Source: Undibacter mobilis (GTDB lineage: Bacteria > Pseudomonadota > Alphaproteobacteria > Rhizobiales > Xanthobacteraceae). Taken from it: a stretch of DNA of 64,000 nt. Shown one piece after another: positions 57,021 through 64,000 of the stretch. Below the pieces are notes generated by a model. That model made no database searches. It saw only the letters and a list, made by a program, of their open reading frames with translations, and had not been told where the DNA came from. Within the stretch, counting starts at the first letter, position 1. Every line of letters begins with the position of its first letter. The position numbers and the translations under genes are program-made. Where the stretch lies: assembly GCF_003367195.1 (NCBI RefSeq), contig NZ_QRGO01000003.1, positions 62,001-126,000 of the forward strand, given 5' to 3'.

Positions 57021-58187
57021 ATGCCGATCGTCAACCGTGTCGCCGACCTGCATTCCGATATCACCGCCTGGCGCCGTGACATCCATGCCCATCCCGAGAT
57101 CCTGTACAACGTCCATCGGACTGCGGCGACCGTGGCCGAGAAGCTGAAAAGCTTCGGCTGCGACGAGGTGGTGCCAGGCATCGGCAAGACCGGCGTGGTC
57201 GGCGTTATCCGCGGTCGCAAGCAGGGCTCCGGCAAGACGGTGGCGCTGCGCGCCGACATGGACGCGCTGCCGATCACCGAGCTCAACGATCTGCCGTACA
57301 AGTCCACCATCCCCGGCGCCATGCATGCCTGCGGCCATGACGGCCACACCGCCATGCTGCTCGGGGCGGCTCGCTATCTCGCTGAGACCCGCAATTTCGA
57401 CGGCACCGTCGTCGTCGTGTTCCAGCCGGCGGAGGAGGGCGGGGCCGGTGCGCTGGCCATGCTTGAGGACGGAATGGCGGAACGCTTCGGCATCGACGAG
57501 TTTTACGGGATGCACAATTCCCCCGGCATGCCGGTGGGCGAATTCGGCATCAACTCCGGGCCGATCATGGCGGCGGCCGATTACGTCACCATCGACATCG
57601 AAGGCTATGGCGGGCATGCGGCGCGGCCGCATCTGACCATCGATCCGGTACTGGTCGGCGCCCATATCATCACTGGCATCCAGTCGGTGGTGTCCCGTAA
57701 CACCGATCCGCTCAAGTCGGCGGTGGTGTCGATCTGCGTCGTCGAAGCCGGCAGCGCCGACAACATCATTCCGCAAACGGTGCGCCTGCGCGGCACGGCG
57801 CGCACCCTCGATGACAAGGTGCAGGACATGGTGGAGGCGAACCTCGCCCGCCTGGTCGAGAACACCGCGGCGGCCTTTGGCGCCAAGGCCAAACTCACCT
57901 ATCGCCGCAATTACCCGGTGCTGGTCAACCACGAAACCGAGACCGGTTTTGCCGCCTCGGTGGCCAAGGAGATCGCCGGACAGGACCGCGTCAACACAAA
58001 GCTGCCGCCGATGATGGGCGCGGAGGATTTCTCCTTCATGCTGCGCAAGCGCCCGGGTGCCTTCATCTGGGTCGGCAATGGCGACAGCGCCGGCCTGCAT
58101 CACCCGCGCTACAACTTCAACGACGACGCCATTCCGCTCGGCACCTCGTACTGGGTGCGGCTGGTGGAGACCGCGCTGCCGGCCTGA
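57021..58187 (+). CDS. M20 family amidohydrolase (hippurate hydrolase-like)
   Basis: The 388-residue protein belongs to the M20D metallo-amidohydrolases that cut N-acyl amino acids such as hippurate or N-acyl-diaminopimelate. It shows WRRDIHAHPEILYNVHRTAA, the metal motif HACGHDGHTAMLLGAARYLA, the catalytic EEGG (FQPAEEGGAGALAM), the middle GYGGHAARPHLTIDP and the late PPMMGAEDFSFMLRKRPGAF with metal-binding Glu. AAGGA precedes the ATG at 57021. The substrate is not known. It converges with ohrR. Confidence 0.93.
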   Translation: MPIVNRVADLHSDITAWRRDIHAHPEILYNVHRTAATVAEKLKSFGCDEVVPGIGKTGVVGVIRGRKQGSGKTVALRADMDALPITELNDLPYKSTIPGAMHACGHDGHTAMLLGAARYLAETRNFDGTVVVVFQPAEEGGAGALAMLEDGMAERFGIDEFYGMHNSPGMPVGEFGINSGPIMAAADYVTIDIEGYGGHAARPHLTIDPVLVGAHIITGIQSVVSRNTDPLKSAVVSICVVEAGSADNIIPQTVRLRGTARTLDDKVQDMVEANLARLVENTAAAFGAKAKLTYRRNYPVLVNHETETGFAASVAKEIAGQDRVNTKLPPMMGAEDFSFMLRKRPGAFIWVGNGDSAGLHHPRYNFNDDAIPLGTSYWVRLVETALPA

Positions 58188-58643
58188 TCAGGTCCCATTC
58201 GTCTTCATGAGATTGTCGCGCAGCGTCGAAATCTGGTTGCGCAGCTTGACGATCGCCTCGACCTGCAAGCCCGTCGCCGCGCCGACGCAGGCCGACACGT
58301 CACCGGATTTCTTGCGCAACGCCGCGCCCTTGTCGGTCAGGCGCAGGCGCACCTGGCGTTCGTCGTTCGGGTCGCGCCGGCGGGTCAGGTAGCCCAGTCC
58401 CTCAAGCCGCTTCAGCAGCGGCGTCAGCGTGCTCGACTCCAGAAACAGCTTGTCGCCGATCTCGCCGACCGTCTGGTCGTCCTCGGCCCACAGCGCGACC
58501 ATCACGAGGTACTGCGGGTAGGTGAGCTTCAGCTCGTCGAGCAGCGGCTTGTAGACGCGGTTGAAGGCGTGTCCGGCCGAGTAGATGGCGAAGCAGAGAT
58601 GGTCGGCGACGTCGCGCGGCGCGGATTTGGCGGCGGCAGGCAT
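58188..58643 (-). CDS. ohrR: organic hydroperoxide sensor OhrR (MarR family)
   Basis: The 151-residue protein is a winged-helix MarR-family repressor. [37 protein letters not shown] and [18 protein letters not shown] make up the DNA-binding core. The peroxidatic Cys is in DHLCFAIY (Cys17) and a second Cys sits in SACVGAATG (Cys119), the 2-Cys OhrR pattern. Oxidation by organic hydroperoxide should release DNA. It is divergent from ohr with two palindromes between. The ATG at 58643 gives the standard N-terminus. Confidence 0.93.
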   Translation of the reverse strand: MPAAAKSAPRDVADHLCFAIYSAGHAFNRVYKPLLDELKLTYPQYLVMVALWAEDDQTVGEIGDKLFLESSTLTPLLKRLEGLGYLTRRRDPNDERQVRLRLTDKGAALRKKSGDVSACVGAATGLQVEAIVKLRNQISTLRDNLMKTNGT

Positions 58644-58699
58644 GGGTGGCCTTTGGCGGTTGTCCGGGGCGACAGCGCCACACGGTTTCGTGAATATAT

Positions 58700-58711
58700 A
58701 TCGTGCGCGAT
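58700..58711. promoter_or_regulatory. OhrR operator candidate 1
   Basis: ATCGTGCGCGAT is a near-perfect 12-base palindrome in AT-rich flanks (TATAT before, CTAA after), 57 bases before the ohrR start. The flanks match the second operator in inverse orientation. Confidence 0.6.
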
Positions 58712-58755
58712 CTAATCGCAAGCTATTGACCGCCGGTCGCGATGGCTCTAGATCA

Positions 58756-58767
58756 ATCGTGCACGAT
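58756..58767. promoter_or_regulatory. OhrR operator candidate 2
   Basis: ATCGTGCACGAT is a perfect 12-base palindrome with ATAA after it, lying 56 bases from the first site and 113 bases before the ohr start. Two such sites between divergent ohrR and ohr suggest that OhrR represses both. Confidence 0.65.
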
Positions 58768-58880
58768 ATAAACGCGTCCGATCAATCTGCCGCCGAGCCG
58801 GGAACGCCGGCCGGCGCCGCCGGTTGATCCGAACAGCGCCCGTTTCGACCCTGCGACAACACGCCAACAAGGAGATGATC

Positions 58881-59306
58881 ATGCCAGTCGACGTCAAATA
58901 CCGCACCGCCGCCAAGGCAACCGGGGGCCGCGATGGCCAGGCGACCACCACCGATGGCTCGTTCAGCGTCAAACTTGCGGTGCCGAAGGAACTCGGCGGT
59001 CCCGGCGGCCCCGGCGCCAACCCGGAGCAGCTGTTCGCGGCAGGCTATTCGGCCTGCTTCCTCGGCGCCATGAAGGCGGTCGCCGCGAAAGACGGCCCCA
59101 AGGTGCCGGCTGACACCACGGTGACTGCGACCGTCGGCATCGGCCCGCGCTCGGAAGGCGGCTTCGGTCTTGAGGTCGCAATCGAGGTTTCGCTACCGGG
59201 GCTGCCGAAGGCGGATGCGGAAGGGCTGGTCGCCAAGGCGCATCAGGTCTGCCCGTATTCCAACGCCACCCGCAACAATATCGACGTCAAGCTGTCGGTC
59301 GTCTGA
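58881..59306 (+). CDS. ohr: organic hydroperoxide resistance protein Ohr (OsmC family)
   Basis: Ohr is a thiol-dependent peroxidase that detoxifies organic hydroperoxides and fatty acid peroxides. The 141-residue protein has the two catalytic cysteines in LFAAGYSACFLGAMK (Cys59) and HQVCPYSNATRNNIDV (Cys124). The start at 58881 follows AAGGAG; the earlier in-frame ATG at 58824 is less well placed. It forms a divergent pair with ohrR and should be induced by lipid peroxides. Confidence 0.95.
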   Translation: MPVDVKYRTAAKATGGRDGQATTTDGSFSVKLAVPKELGGPGGPGANPEQLFAAGYSACFLGAMKAVAAKDGPKVPADTTVTATVGIGPRSEGGFGLEVAIEVSLPGLPKADAEGLVAKAHQVCPYSNATRNNIDVKLSVV

Positions 59307-59329
59307 CCGCAGCGGCATCGGCAACGAAA

Positions 59330-59355
59330 AAGGGCGCCGATTTTTCGGCGCCCTT
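59330..59355. terminator. bidirectional Rho-independent terminator
   Basis: A perfect 11-bp stem (AAGGGCGCCGA at 59330-59340, TCGGCGCCCTT at 59345-59355) with a TTTT loop lies between the convergent ohr and glucan-synthase genes, with A residues on the left. It can end both transcripts. Confidence 0.85.
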
Positions 59356-59388
59356 ATGCGTTGTTCGATTGCATCGCCAGTACGAACT

Positions 59389-62148
59389 TTACTGAACCAG
59401 TTCCCCGCGCTCTTGCGTAACCACTTGCGCCGGAGCCACCGATTGGGCCTTAGCCTTGACGAGGCGGGCGCGGCGGGCGACCGCAGCGATGCCGGCACGA
59501 TAGCCTTCGAGCACGGCGTAGTCGTTGAAGCGCGAGCGCTCCCACAGCGCGATCAGAACCGCTGCCACGAAGGGCAGCGACTGGATCACAAGGACGCCGG
59601 CGAAGATGTAGATTTCCCGCACTTCCTTGTTGTTGGTCTGCACCAGAACGAAGGCGCCGATGAGCAGCAGCGCGGCGACGATCGACTCCCAGAAAGCGTG
59701 GAAATCAGTCTTGCGACGGCCGCCGCCCTTTTCGGTGCGCACGAAGGGCAAGTGATCTTTGATCAGGCCCATGGCCACGGCGCGTGCCACGGTCCACTGC
59801 ACCGACATCGCGGCAATCGCGGCCACCGCCATCTCGGTCTTGGTGATGCGTACGCGCAGGCGATAGAGCGCGCTGAAATGCAGGAGCGTGACAACGAAGC
59901 TGGCCACGATCGGGACGGTCAGGATGCGGTCCGGCACAGCGATATCGAGGATGGCAATCACCGGCACCCAGAGGATGTTGAGGATCGCAACCACCACGCC
60001 AACGCTTTCCGCACCCAGCCAGTTCAGCCAGCCGAGAGCGAATTCGCGCTTCTGATCGCGGCTGAGCCGCGTGTCGCGCGACAGCATGCTGCGCCAGTGT
60101 TTCTTGACGATCTGGAAGCCACCATAGGCCCAGCGATCGCGCTGCTTCTTGAACGCGTCATAGGTGTCGGGCAGCAGGCCATAGCCGTAGCGCTTGTTGG
60201 TGTAGTGTGCCTGCCAGCCGTGTTCAAGCAGGCAGAGGCCAAGATCGGTGTCCTCGCAGATCGTGTCGCTCGACCAGCCACCCGCGGCGTCGATCGCCTT
60301 GCGGCGCATCAGCACCATGGTGCCGTGGGTGACGATGGCGTTGTGCTCGTTCCGCTGCACCATGCCGATATCGAAGAAGCCGGCATATTCGGCGTTCATC
60401 GCGGTATGCATCGGGCTGCGCGCGCCGTCGCGGTGATCCTGCGGCGCCTGCACCATGCCGACCGCCGGGTCGTTGAACAGAGGCGTGAGGTCGCGCAGCC
60501 AGTCCGGCGTTACCACATAGTCGGCGTCGATGATGCCGATGATCTCGGCGTCCTCGGCGGTGTGGAGGGTGGCAAGGCGCAACGCGCCGGCCTTGAAGCC
60601 CTGCAGATTGTTGGCCAGCACGAACTTGAAGCGATCGCCGAGCACCTTGCAGTGCTCTTCGATCGGCATCCACATCGCCGGATCGGGCGTGTTGTTGACG
60701 ACAACGACGCATTCGAAGTTCGGATAATCGAGCGCGGCCACGGCATCGAGGGTCGCCTTGAGCATTTCCGGCGGCTCGCGATAGGCCGGAATATGGATCG
60801 ACACTTTCGGCGTCGGCATATCGGGCGCCAGCGGCGGCGCTACGGGAACAAGGCGCTGGGGCTTGCGACCGAAGGCGATGGCGGCGATCTCCTCGATGCG
60901 CGCCAGCGCGATCAGGATCAGCGGGATCAACAGCAGGGTGCCGAGACCGAGCGCGAAAGCGGCGCCGGGCACGAAGTAGTGGCCGTACCAGTAACCGAAC
61001 AGCGCGGCCGACCAGGCGCCGACCGTATTGGCGGCGGCGGCGAGCGTGGTTGCCTGCCAGAAGGTGGCGCCGGCCAGAGTGAGGATCGGCAGCGACAACA
61101 AGACGCTCACGAGCAGCGCGATGCCGGCGAGCTTCCAGTGGTCGGGATCGGTGACCGGACCGGTCCAGGCGAACTTCGCTTCCCGCGCGGCATTCAGCAT
61201 GCCCCAGTAAGGACCGACGCCGCCTTCGAATATCTTCCAGGGCTGGTCGATCGCCTCGACGATGTTGTAGTCGATGCCGTAGGCTTCCGCGCGCGTGACG
61301 AAGTCGCGCAGGATCACAGCCTGTTCGATGCGGCCCGGATAGGCGTTGTGATAGTTGTAACCCGAACTCGGCCAGCCGAATTCGGCGACGACGACGCGCT
61401 TGCCCGGATAGGCGCGGCGCAGCTTGTCATAGATGATGATCGCCTGATCGACGGTCTGCTTGTCGGAGAAGCCTTCCCAATAGGGCAGGATGTGCGCGGC
61501 GATGTAATCAACCGACGCAACGAGCTCGGGATGATCGAGCCAGACGCTGTAGATTTCGCCGGTGGTCACCGGCACGTTCACCTGCCGCTTGACCTTCTGG
61601 ATCATCTTGATCAGGCGCGCGACGCCGATGTCCTCGCGCAGCTTCTTGTCTTCGGCGATGCTCTTGGCGCCCTGAAGCTTGGCGGCTTCCTCAGCGGAGA
61701 GCTTGTCTCCCGCCTTCGGCGCCAGTTCACCGCGGTAGATCGTTTCGTTACCGACGAAGATGCCGTTGACGTTGCTGTGCCGCTTCGACAGGTCGACGAC
61801 GGCGCGCATTTCGCGCTCGTTGCGGTCCTGATGATTGTCGATCCACGCGCCGACGGTGACGCGCAGGCCGAACTCAGAGGCGATACCGGGAACCAGTTCG
61901 ACGCCGGCGGTCGACGAGTAGGTGCGCAGCGACTTGGTCAGCGGCGCGAGAATCTTCAGGTCATCGCGAATCTTTTTCGCTTCGGCCTTGCCGCCGTCTT
62001 CGGGATTAACATTGCCCTGGAAGGGTGCGTAGGAAACGCTCGAGAGCTGGCCGTCGAAATTGGGAGCGTCGATCTTCTCGCGGCCAAGCAGCCACAAGCC
62101 GGCATGCACGCACGCCACGAGGGCGACGACAGCAGCGACGGTGCGCAT
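59389..62148 (-). CDS. GH17-GT2 fusion beta-glucan synthase (NdvB/NdvC-like)
   Basis: The 919-residue protein joins two enzyme types. After one membrane helix, residues about 30-300 form a GH17 (beta-1,3-glucanase/transglycosylase) domain with FVGNETIYRGE (acid/base Glu) and VVVAEFGWPSSG (nucleophile Glu). Helices near 315-410 lead to a GT2 glycosyltransferase (about 430-700) with VSIHIPAYREPPEMLKATLD, DADYVVTPDW, ICEDTDLGLCLLEHGWQAHY and the KQRDRW motif. More helices follow. It should make and remodel a beta-1,3/1,6-glucan exported across the inner membrane. A TTG at 62163 is an alternative start. Confidence 0.85.
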   Translation of the reverse strand: MRTVAAVVALVACVHAGLWLLGREKIDAPNFDGQLSSVSYAPFQGNVNPEDGGKAEAKKIRDDLKILAPLTKSLRTYSSTAGVELVPGIASEFGLRVTVGAWIDNHQDRNEREMRAVVDLSKRHSNVNGIFVGNETIYRGELAPKAGDKLSAEEAAKLQGAKSIAEDKKLREDIGVARLIKMIQKVKRQVNVPVTTGEIYSVWLDHPELVASVDYIAAHILPYWEGFSDKQTVDQAIIIYDKLRRAYPGKRVVVAEFGWPSSGYNYHNAYPGRIEQAVILRDFVTRAEAYGIDYNIVEAIDQPWKIFEGGVGPYWGMLNAAREAKFAWTGPVTDPDHWKLAGIALLVSVLLSLPILTLAGATFWQATTLAAAANTVGAWSAALFGYWYGHYFVPGAAFALGLGTLLLIPLILIALARIEEIAAIAFGRKPQRLVPVAPPLAPDMPTPKVSIHIPAYREPPEMLKATLDAVAALDYPNFECVVVVNNTPDPAMWMPIEEHCKVLGDRFKFVLANNLQGFKAGALRLATLHTAEDAEIIGIIDADYVVTPDWLRDLTPLFNDPAVGMVQAPQDHRDGARSPMHTAMNAEYAGFFDIGMVQRNEHNAIVTHGTMVLMRRKAIDAAGGWSSDTICEDTDLGLCLLEHGWQAHYTNKRYGYGLLPDTYDAFKKQRDRWAYGGFQIVKKHWRSMLSRDTRLSRDQKREFALGWLNWLGAESVGVVVAILNILWVPVIAILDIAVPDRILTVPIVASFVVTLLHFSALYRLRVRITKTEMAVAAIAAMSVQWTVARAVAMGLIKDHLPFVRTEKGGGRRKTDFHAFWESIVAALLLIGAFVLVQTNNKEVREIYIFAGVLVIQSLPFVAAVLIALWERSRFNDYAVLEGYRAGIAAVARRARLVKAKAQSVAPAQVVTQERGELVQ

Positions 62149-62333
62149 AGACTTCAATACCAAATGGGGCTGGGTGGCAGACCCCCGAACCCGTCCCCTG
62201 GGTTCGGCCCGAGCGTTTTATGCTGTAGTGCAGCATAGCTCAGGTTAGGCCGTTGTTTCAAGTAGATACCTGACATGGCAAAACCAAGACTGACAAATGG
62301 CGGGCACGCGAATTTATGCGCGACCCGGCAACG

Positions 62334-62840
62334 CTATTGACGCGTGGTCGTTCCTTCCGGACCGGCCGGCGGCTGAGTATTGGCGGCCGCAGCAGGGGCA
62401 GGCGAGAGGCCCGGATTGAGCCAGCACGCATGGACCCGGCCGTTGAGGGTTTCCGGCGCCTTGGGATCGATATTTCCCTGACGGACGATGCAGCGGAACG
62501 TCGCCTGGATATGGGCGCTCGGGCAGCCGAACCGGTCGTAAAGATCGAGATGGCGGAAAGCGGTGTCGAGATCGTCGCGCCAGAGCAGGCTCACCACGCG
62601 GCGGCCGAGCCAGACGCATTCCGGATTGCCGGCCGGGCCAACCAGGGTCTTGGTCGCCTCGGCGATTTCGTCGATCTTTTTTTGCCCTTCCTTGGCGGCA
62701 GCGTCCTTGGCAGCGGCGTCGGCGGCGGCCGGTTTTTGCGGCTCCGGCTGGGCGCCACCCGACTGCGCAAAGGCGGCCGGCGCGCACAGGACAAACGAAA
62801 CCGCAAAAGTTGCGGCGATCAACGTACGCAGCGAAGTCAT
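62334..62840 (-). CDS. secreted small protein linked to glucan biosynthesis
   Basis: The 168-residue protein has a signal peptide (MTSLRTLIAATFAVSFVLCA, cleavage near AFA), an Ala/Lys/Gln-rich spacer, and a mature domain with RRVVSLLWRDDLDTAFRHLD, LYDRFGCPSAHIQATFRCIV and VHACWLNPGL carrying four cysteines. I recall similar small proteins annotated as beta-1,3/beta-1,6-glucan biosynthesis proteins in Bradyrhizobium, which fits this position between two GH17 genes. Whether it is an accessory or regulator is inference. Confidence 0.7.
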   Translation of the reverse strand: MTSLRTLIAATFAVSFVLCAPAAFAQSGGAQPEPQKPAAADAAAKDAAAKEGQKKIDEIAEATKTLVGPAGNPECVWLGRRVVSLLWRDDLDTAFRHLDLYDRFGCPSAHIQATFRCIVRQGNIDPKAPETLNGRVHACWLNPGLSPAPAAAANTQPPAGPEGTTTRQ

Positions 62841-63244
62841 GGACGGAAAATTCCCGACGATATTGTTAAAGCCACCGATGGCGGCTCAGCCTTTGGCCCT
62901 TATTGCAGGCGGATTGAGACGCTTATGCGGCGTCCTTGCTGAACCGGCGCTGAATAGCTGAAAGCTTGGGCCCCCCGGCCCAAAGTCCCTCATCCCCGAA
63001 AAGCCTGGGTGAACCCGGAGATTACCGGGAAGCCGCCCGACTTTTGCGGGCGAAACTTGGCCTCACTCGCCAGCTTTTGTCCAGAGGTTCCGCGACATAG
63101 CGTCAACGCGAAAGACGGTGGTCGTGGGCGTGTTCAATTGCCGCGTGTGCGGGTGCTGAAACTTGGCAGAGCTGGGGCGAGGCGATAAGCCGGTGTGGCT
63201 GATCGTCAGGGATCGGCTCGTCACCGTTCGTTTTGGGTCACCCC
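62841..63244. other. intergenic region between glucan-locus genes
   Basis: The 404-base gap holds divergent promoters for the small secreted-protein gene (minus) and the second GH17 gene (plus). A GC-rich hairpin (TTGGGCC at 62966-62972, GGCCCAA at 62977-62983, loop CCCC) stands alone near the middle. No gene was accepted here. Confidence 0.5.
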
Positions 63245-64000
63245 ATGCGCCTTGCCTTAGTCTGCCTCGCCGCCGCCGTGGCGGTGATCGCCGCCGTCTG
63301 GACGTGGCTCGGCCAGCCCATCCCTATGCCTAGCGCGCCGCTCAAGGCGGGCGACAAGCTGTGGTGCGTGTCTTACGCCCCGTTCCGGGGCAGCCAGTCG
63401 CCGCACCAGGAAGGCATTCAGATCCCGGCGGCGCAGATCGAGGAAGACATCGCCCAGTTGGCGAAGATGTCGAATTGCCTCCGGGTCTATGCGACCGACC
63501 AGGGCATCGAAAACGTGGTGCCGATCGCTGCCCGCTACGGCATGAAGGTTTTGCAGGGTGCCTGGGTTTCCAACAACCCGGTCAAGACGCAGGTCCAGGT
63601 CGAGGCGGCGCTGGCGCTGGCCGAACGTTATCCGGATACGGTTCTGGCCATCGTCGTCGGTAACGAGGCGCTGCTGCGCGGCGATATTTCGGCGGGCGAT
63701 CTGGCGGCCCTGATCCGCAGCGTTAAAGCGCGCGCCAAAGTGCCGGTCACTTACGCGGATGTGTGGGAGTTCTGGCTGCGGGCGCCGGACGTGGCCGCTG
63801 CGGTCGACTTCGTGATGATCCACATCCTGCCGTATTGGGAGGACTTCCCGATCGCGGCCGGGCAGGCCGCCGCCCACGTCAACGATATTCATAAAAAGAT
63901 GGCCGGCCTGTACGCGCCGAAGAATGTTTATATCGGCGAGATGGGCTGGCCGAGCCAAGGCCGCATGCGGGAGGGCGCGCTGCCGTCGCCAGCCAATCAG
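63245..64000 (+). CDS. GH17-family glycan hydrolase/transglycosylase (5' part)
   Basis: The frame from the ATG at 63245 stays open to the window end, so only the first 252 codons are present. A signal or membrane anchor (MRLALVCLAAAVAVIAAVWT) is followed by a GH17-like domain: YAPFRGSQSP, the acid/base Glu in IVVGNEALLRGD, and the nucleophile Glu in VYIGEMGWPSQGRM. It is a second copy of the fold found in the GH17-GT2 fusion, 1.1 kb away on the opposite strand. It may process the glucan, or be fused to a glycosyltransferase beyond the window. Confidence 0.85.
   Translation, partial: MRLALVCLAAAVAVIAAVWTWLGQPIPMPSAPLKAGDKLWCVSYAPFRGSQSPHQEGIQIPAAQIEEDIAQLAKMSNCLRVYATDQGIENVVPIAARYGMKVLQGAWVSNNPVKTQVQVEAALALAERYPDTVLAIVVGNEALLRGDISAGDLAALIRSVKARAKVPVTYADVWEFWLRAPDVAAAVDFVMIHILPYWEDFPIAAGQAAAHVNDIHKKMAGLYAPKNVYIGEMGWPSQGRMREGALPSPANQ

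Noticed and set aside
59170..62238. 1022-residue plus-strand frame opposite the glucan synthase
   Set aside because: It is antisense to the GH17-GT2 gene, which has real catalytic motifs. The shadow product has none.

Overview
The window looks like chromosomal DNA of a GC-rich alphaproteobacterium of the Rhizobiales (Hyphomicrobiales), close to the Bradyrhizobium/Rhodopseudomonas/Pseudolabrys group. The evidence is the gene order (tatC-serS-surE-pcm, yajC-secD-secF, coaD-ppi-ppi-queA-tgt), alphaproteobacterial LexA boxes of the form GTTC-N7-GTTC, CtrA-type TTAA-N7-TTAAC boxes, rhizobial palindromic intergenic repeats, and a beta-glucan synthesis locus of the Bradyrhizobium kind. No phage, insertion sequence, rRNA operon or CRISPR array is visible. 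The genus is inference.

Layout. 1-5.8 kb: the end of tatC, then serS, surE, a lone receiver domain, pcm and a LysM/M23 envelope lipoprotein. 5.8-13.5 kb: a DUF815 ATPase, then yajC-secD-secF followed by two homologues of mitochondrial complex I assembly factors (Mth938-like and SQS/PSY-like), trmFO in convergent orientation, a secreted transglutaminase-like protein and a 51-residue DUF1127 protein. 14-25.4 kb: metabolic and membrane genes (MFS, MaoC hydratase, MsrQ-like cytochrome, hydrolase, flavodoxin-fold oxidoreductase, sterol desaturase, small GNAT, RHH regulator, PAS-HTH regulator, zinc alcohol dehydrogenase, potassium channel, TRIC-like channel). 25.4-28.6 kb: rpsU, a small conserved gene, then a low-GC islet of three unrecognised genes on the minus strand.

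28.6-40.2 kb: uvrA and ssb, each with a GTTC-N7-GTTC SOS box, flanking an outer-membrane barrel gene; then small membrane proteins, a CorC-type protein, MarC, gyrA (TTG start) and a LysE exporter. 40.2-44.9 kb: a large autotransporter with PATR repeats and an ankyrin protein. 45-52 kb: coaD, two cyclophilins, queA, a VOC gene and tgt, then a PDC-hydrolase-like amidohydrolase, a Bug-type binding protein and a ceramidase-like membrane protein. 52-56.5 kb: a coiled-coil gene behind two CtrA boxes, a run of tiny conserved genes, a cold-shock gene and a cytochrome c. 56.6-64 kb: tRNA-Lys(TTT), an M20 amidohydrolase, the divergent ohrR/ohr pair with two operator-like palindromes, and a beta-1,3/1,6-glucan locus (GH17-GT2 fusion, small secreted protein, and a divergent second GH17 gene cut by the window end).

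Most of the window is core chromosome. The clearest candidates for something undescribed are the low-GC three-gene islet at 26.4-28.55 kb, the CtrA-box coiled-coil gene, and the fused GH17-GT2 glucan synthase with its second GH17 partner. Coordinates and starts were read by eye from the sequence, and no database search was possible.
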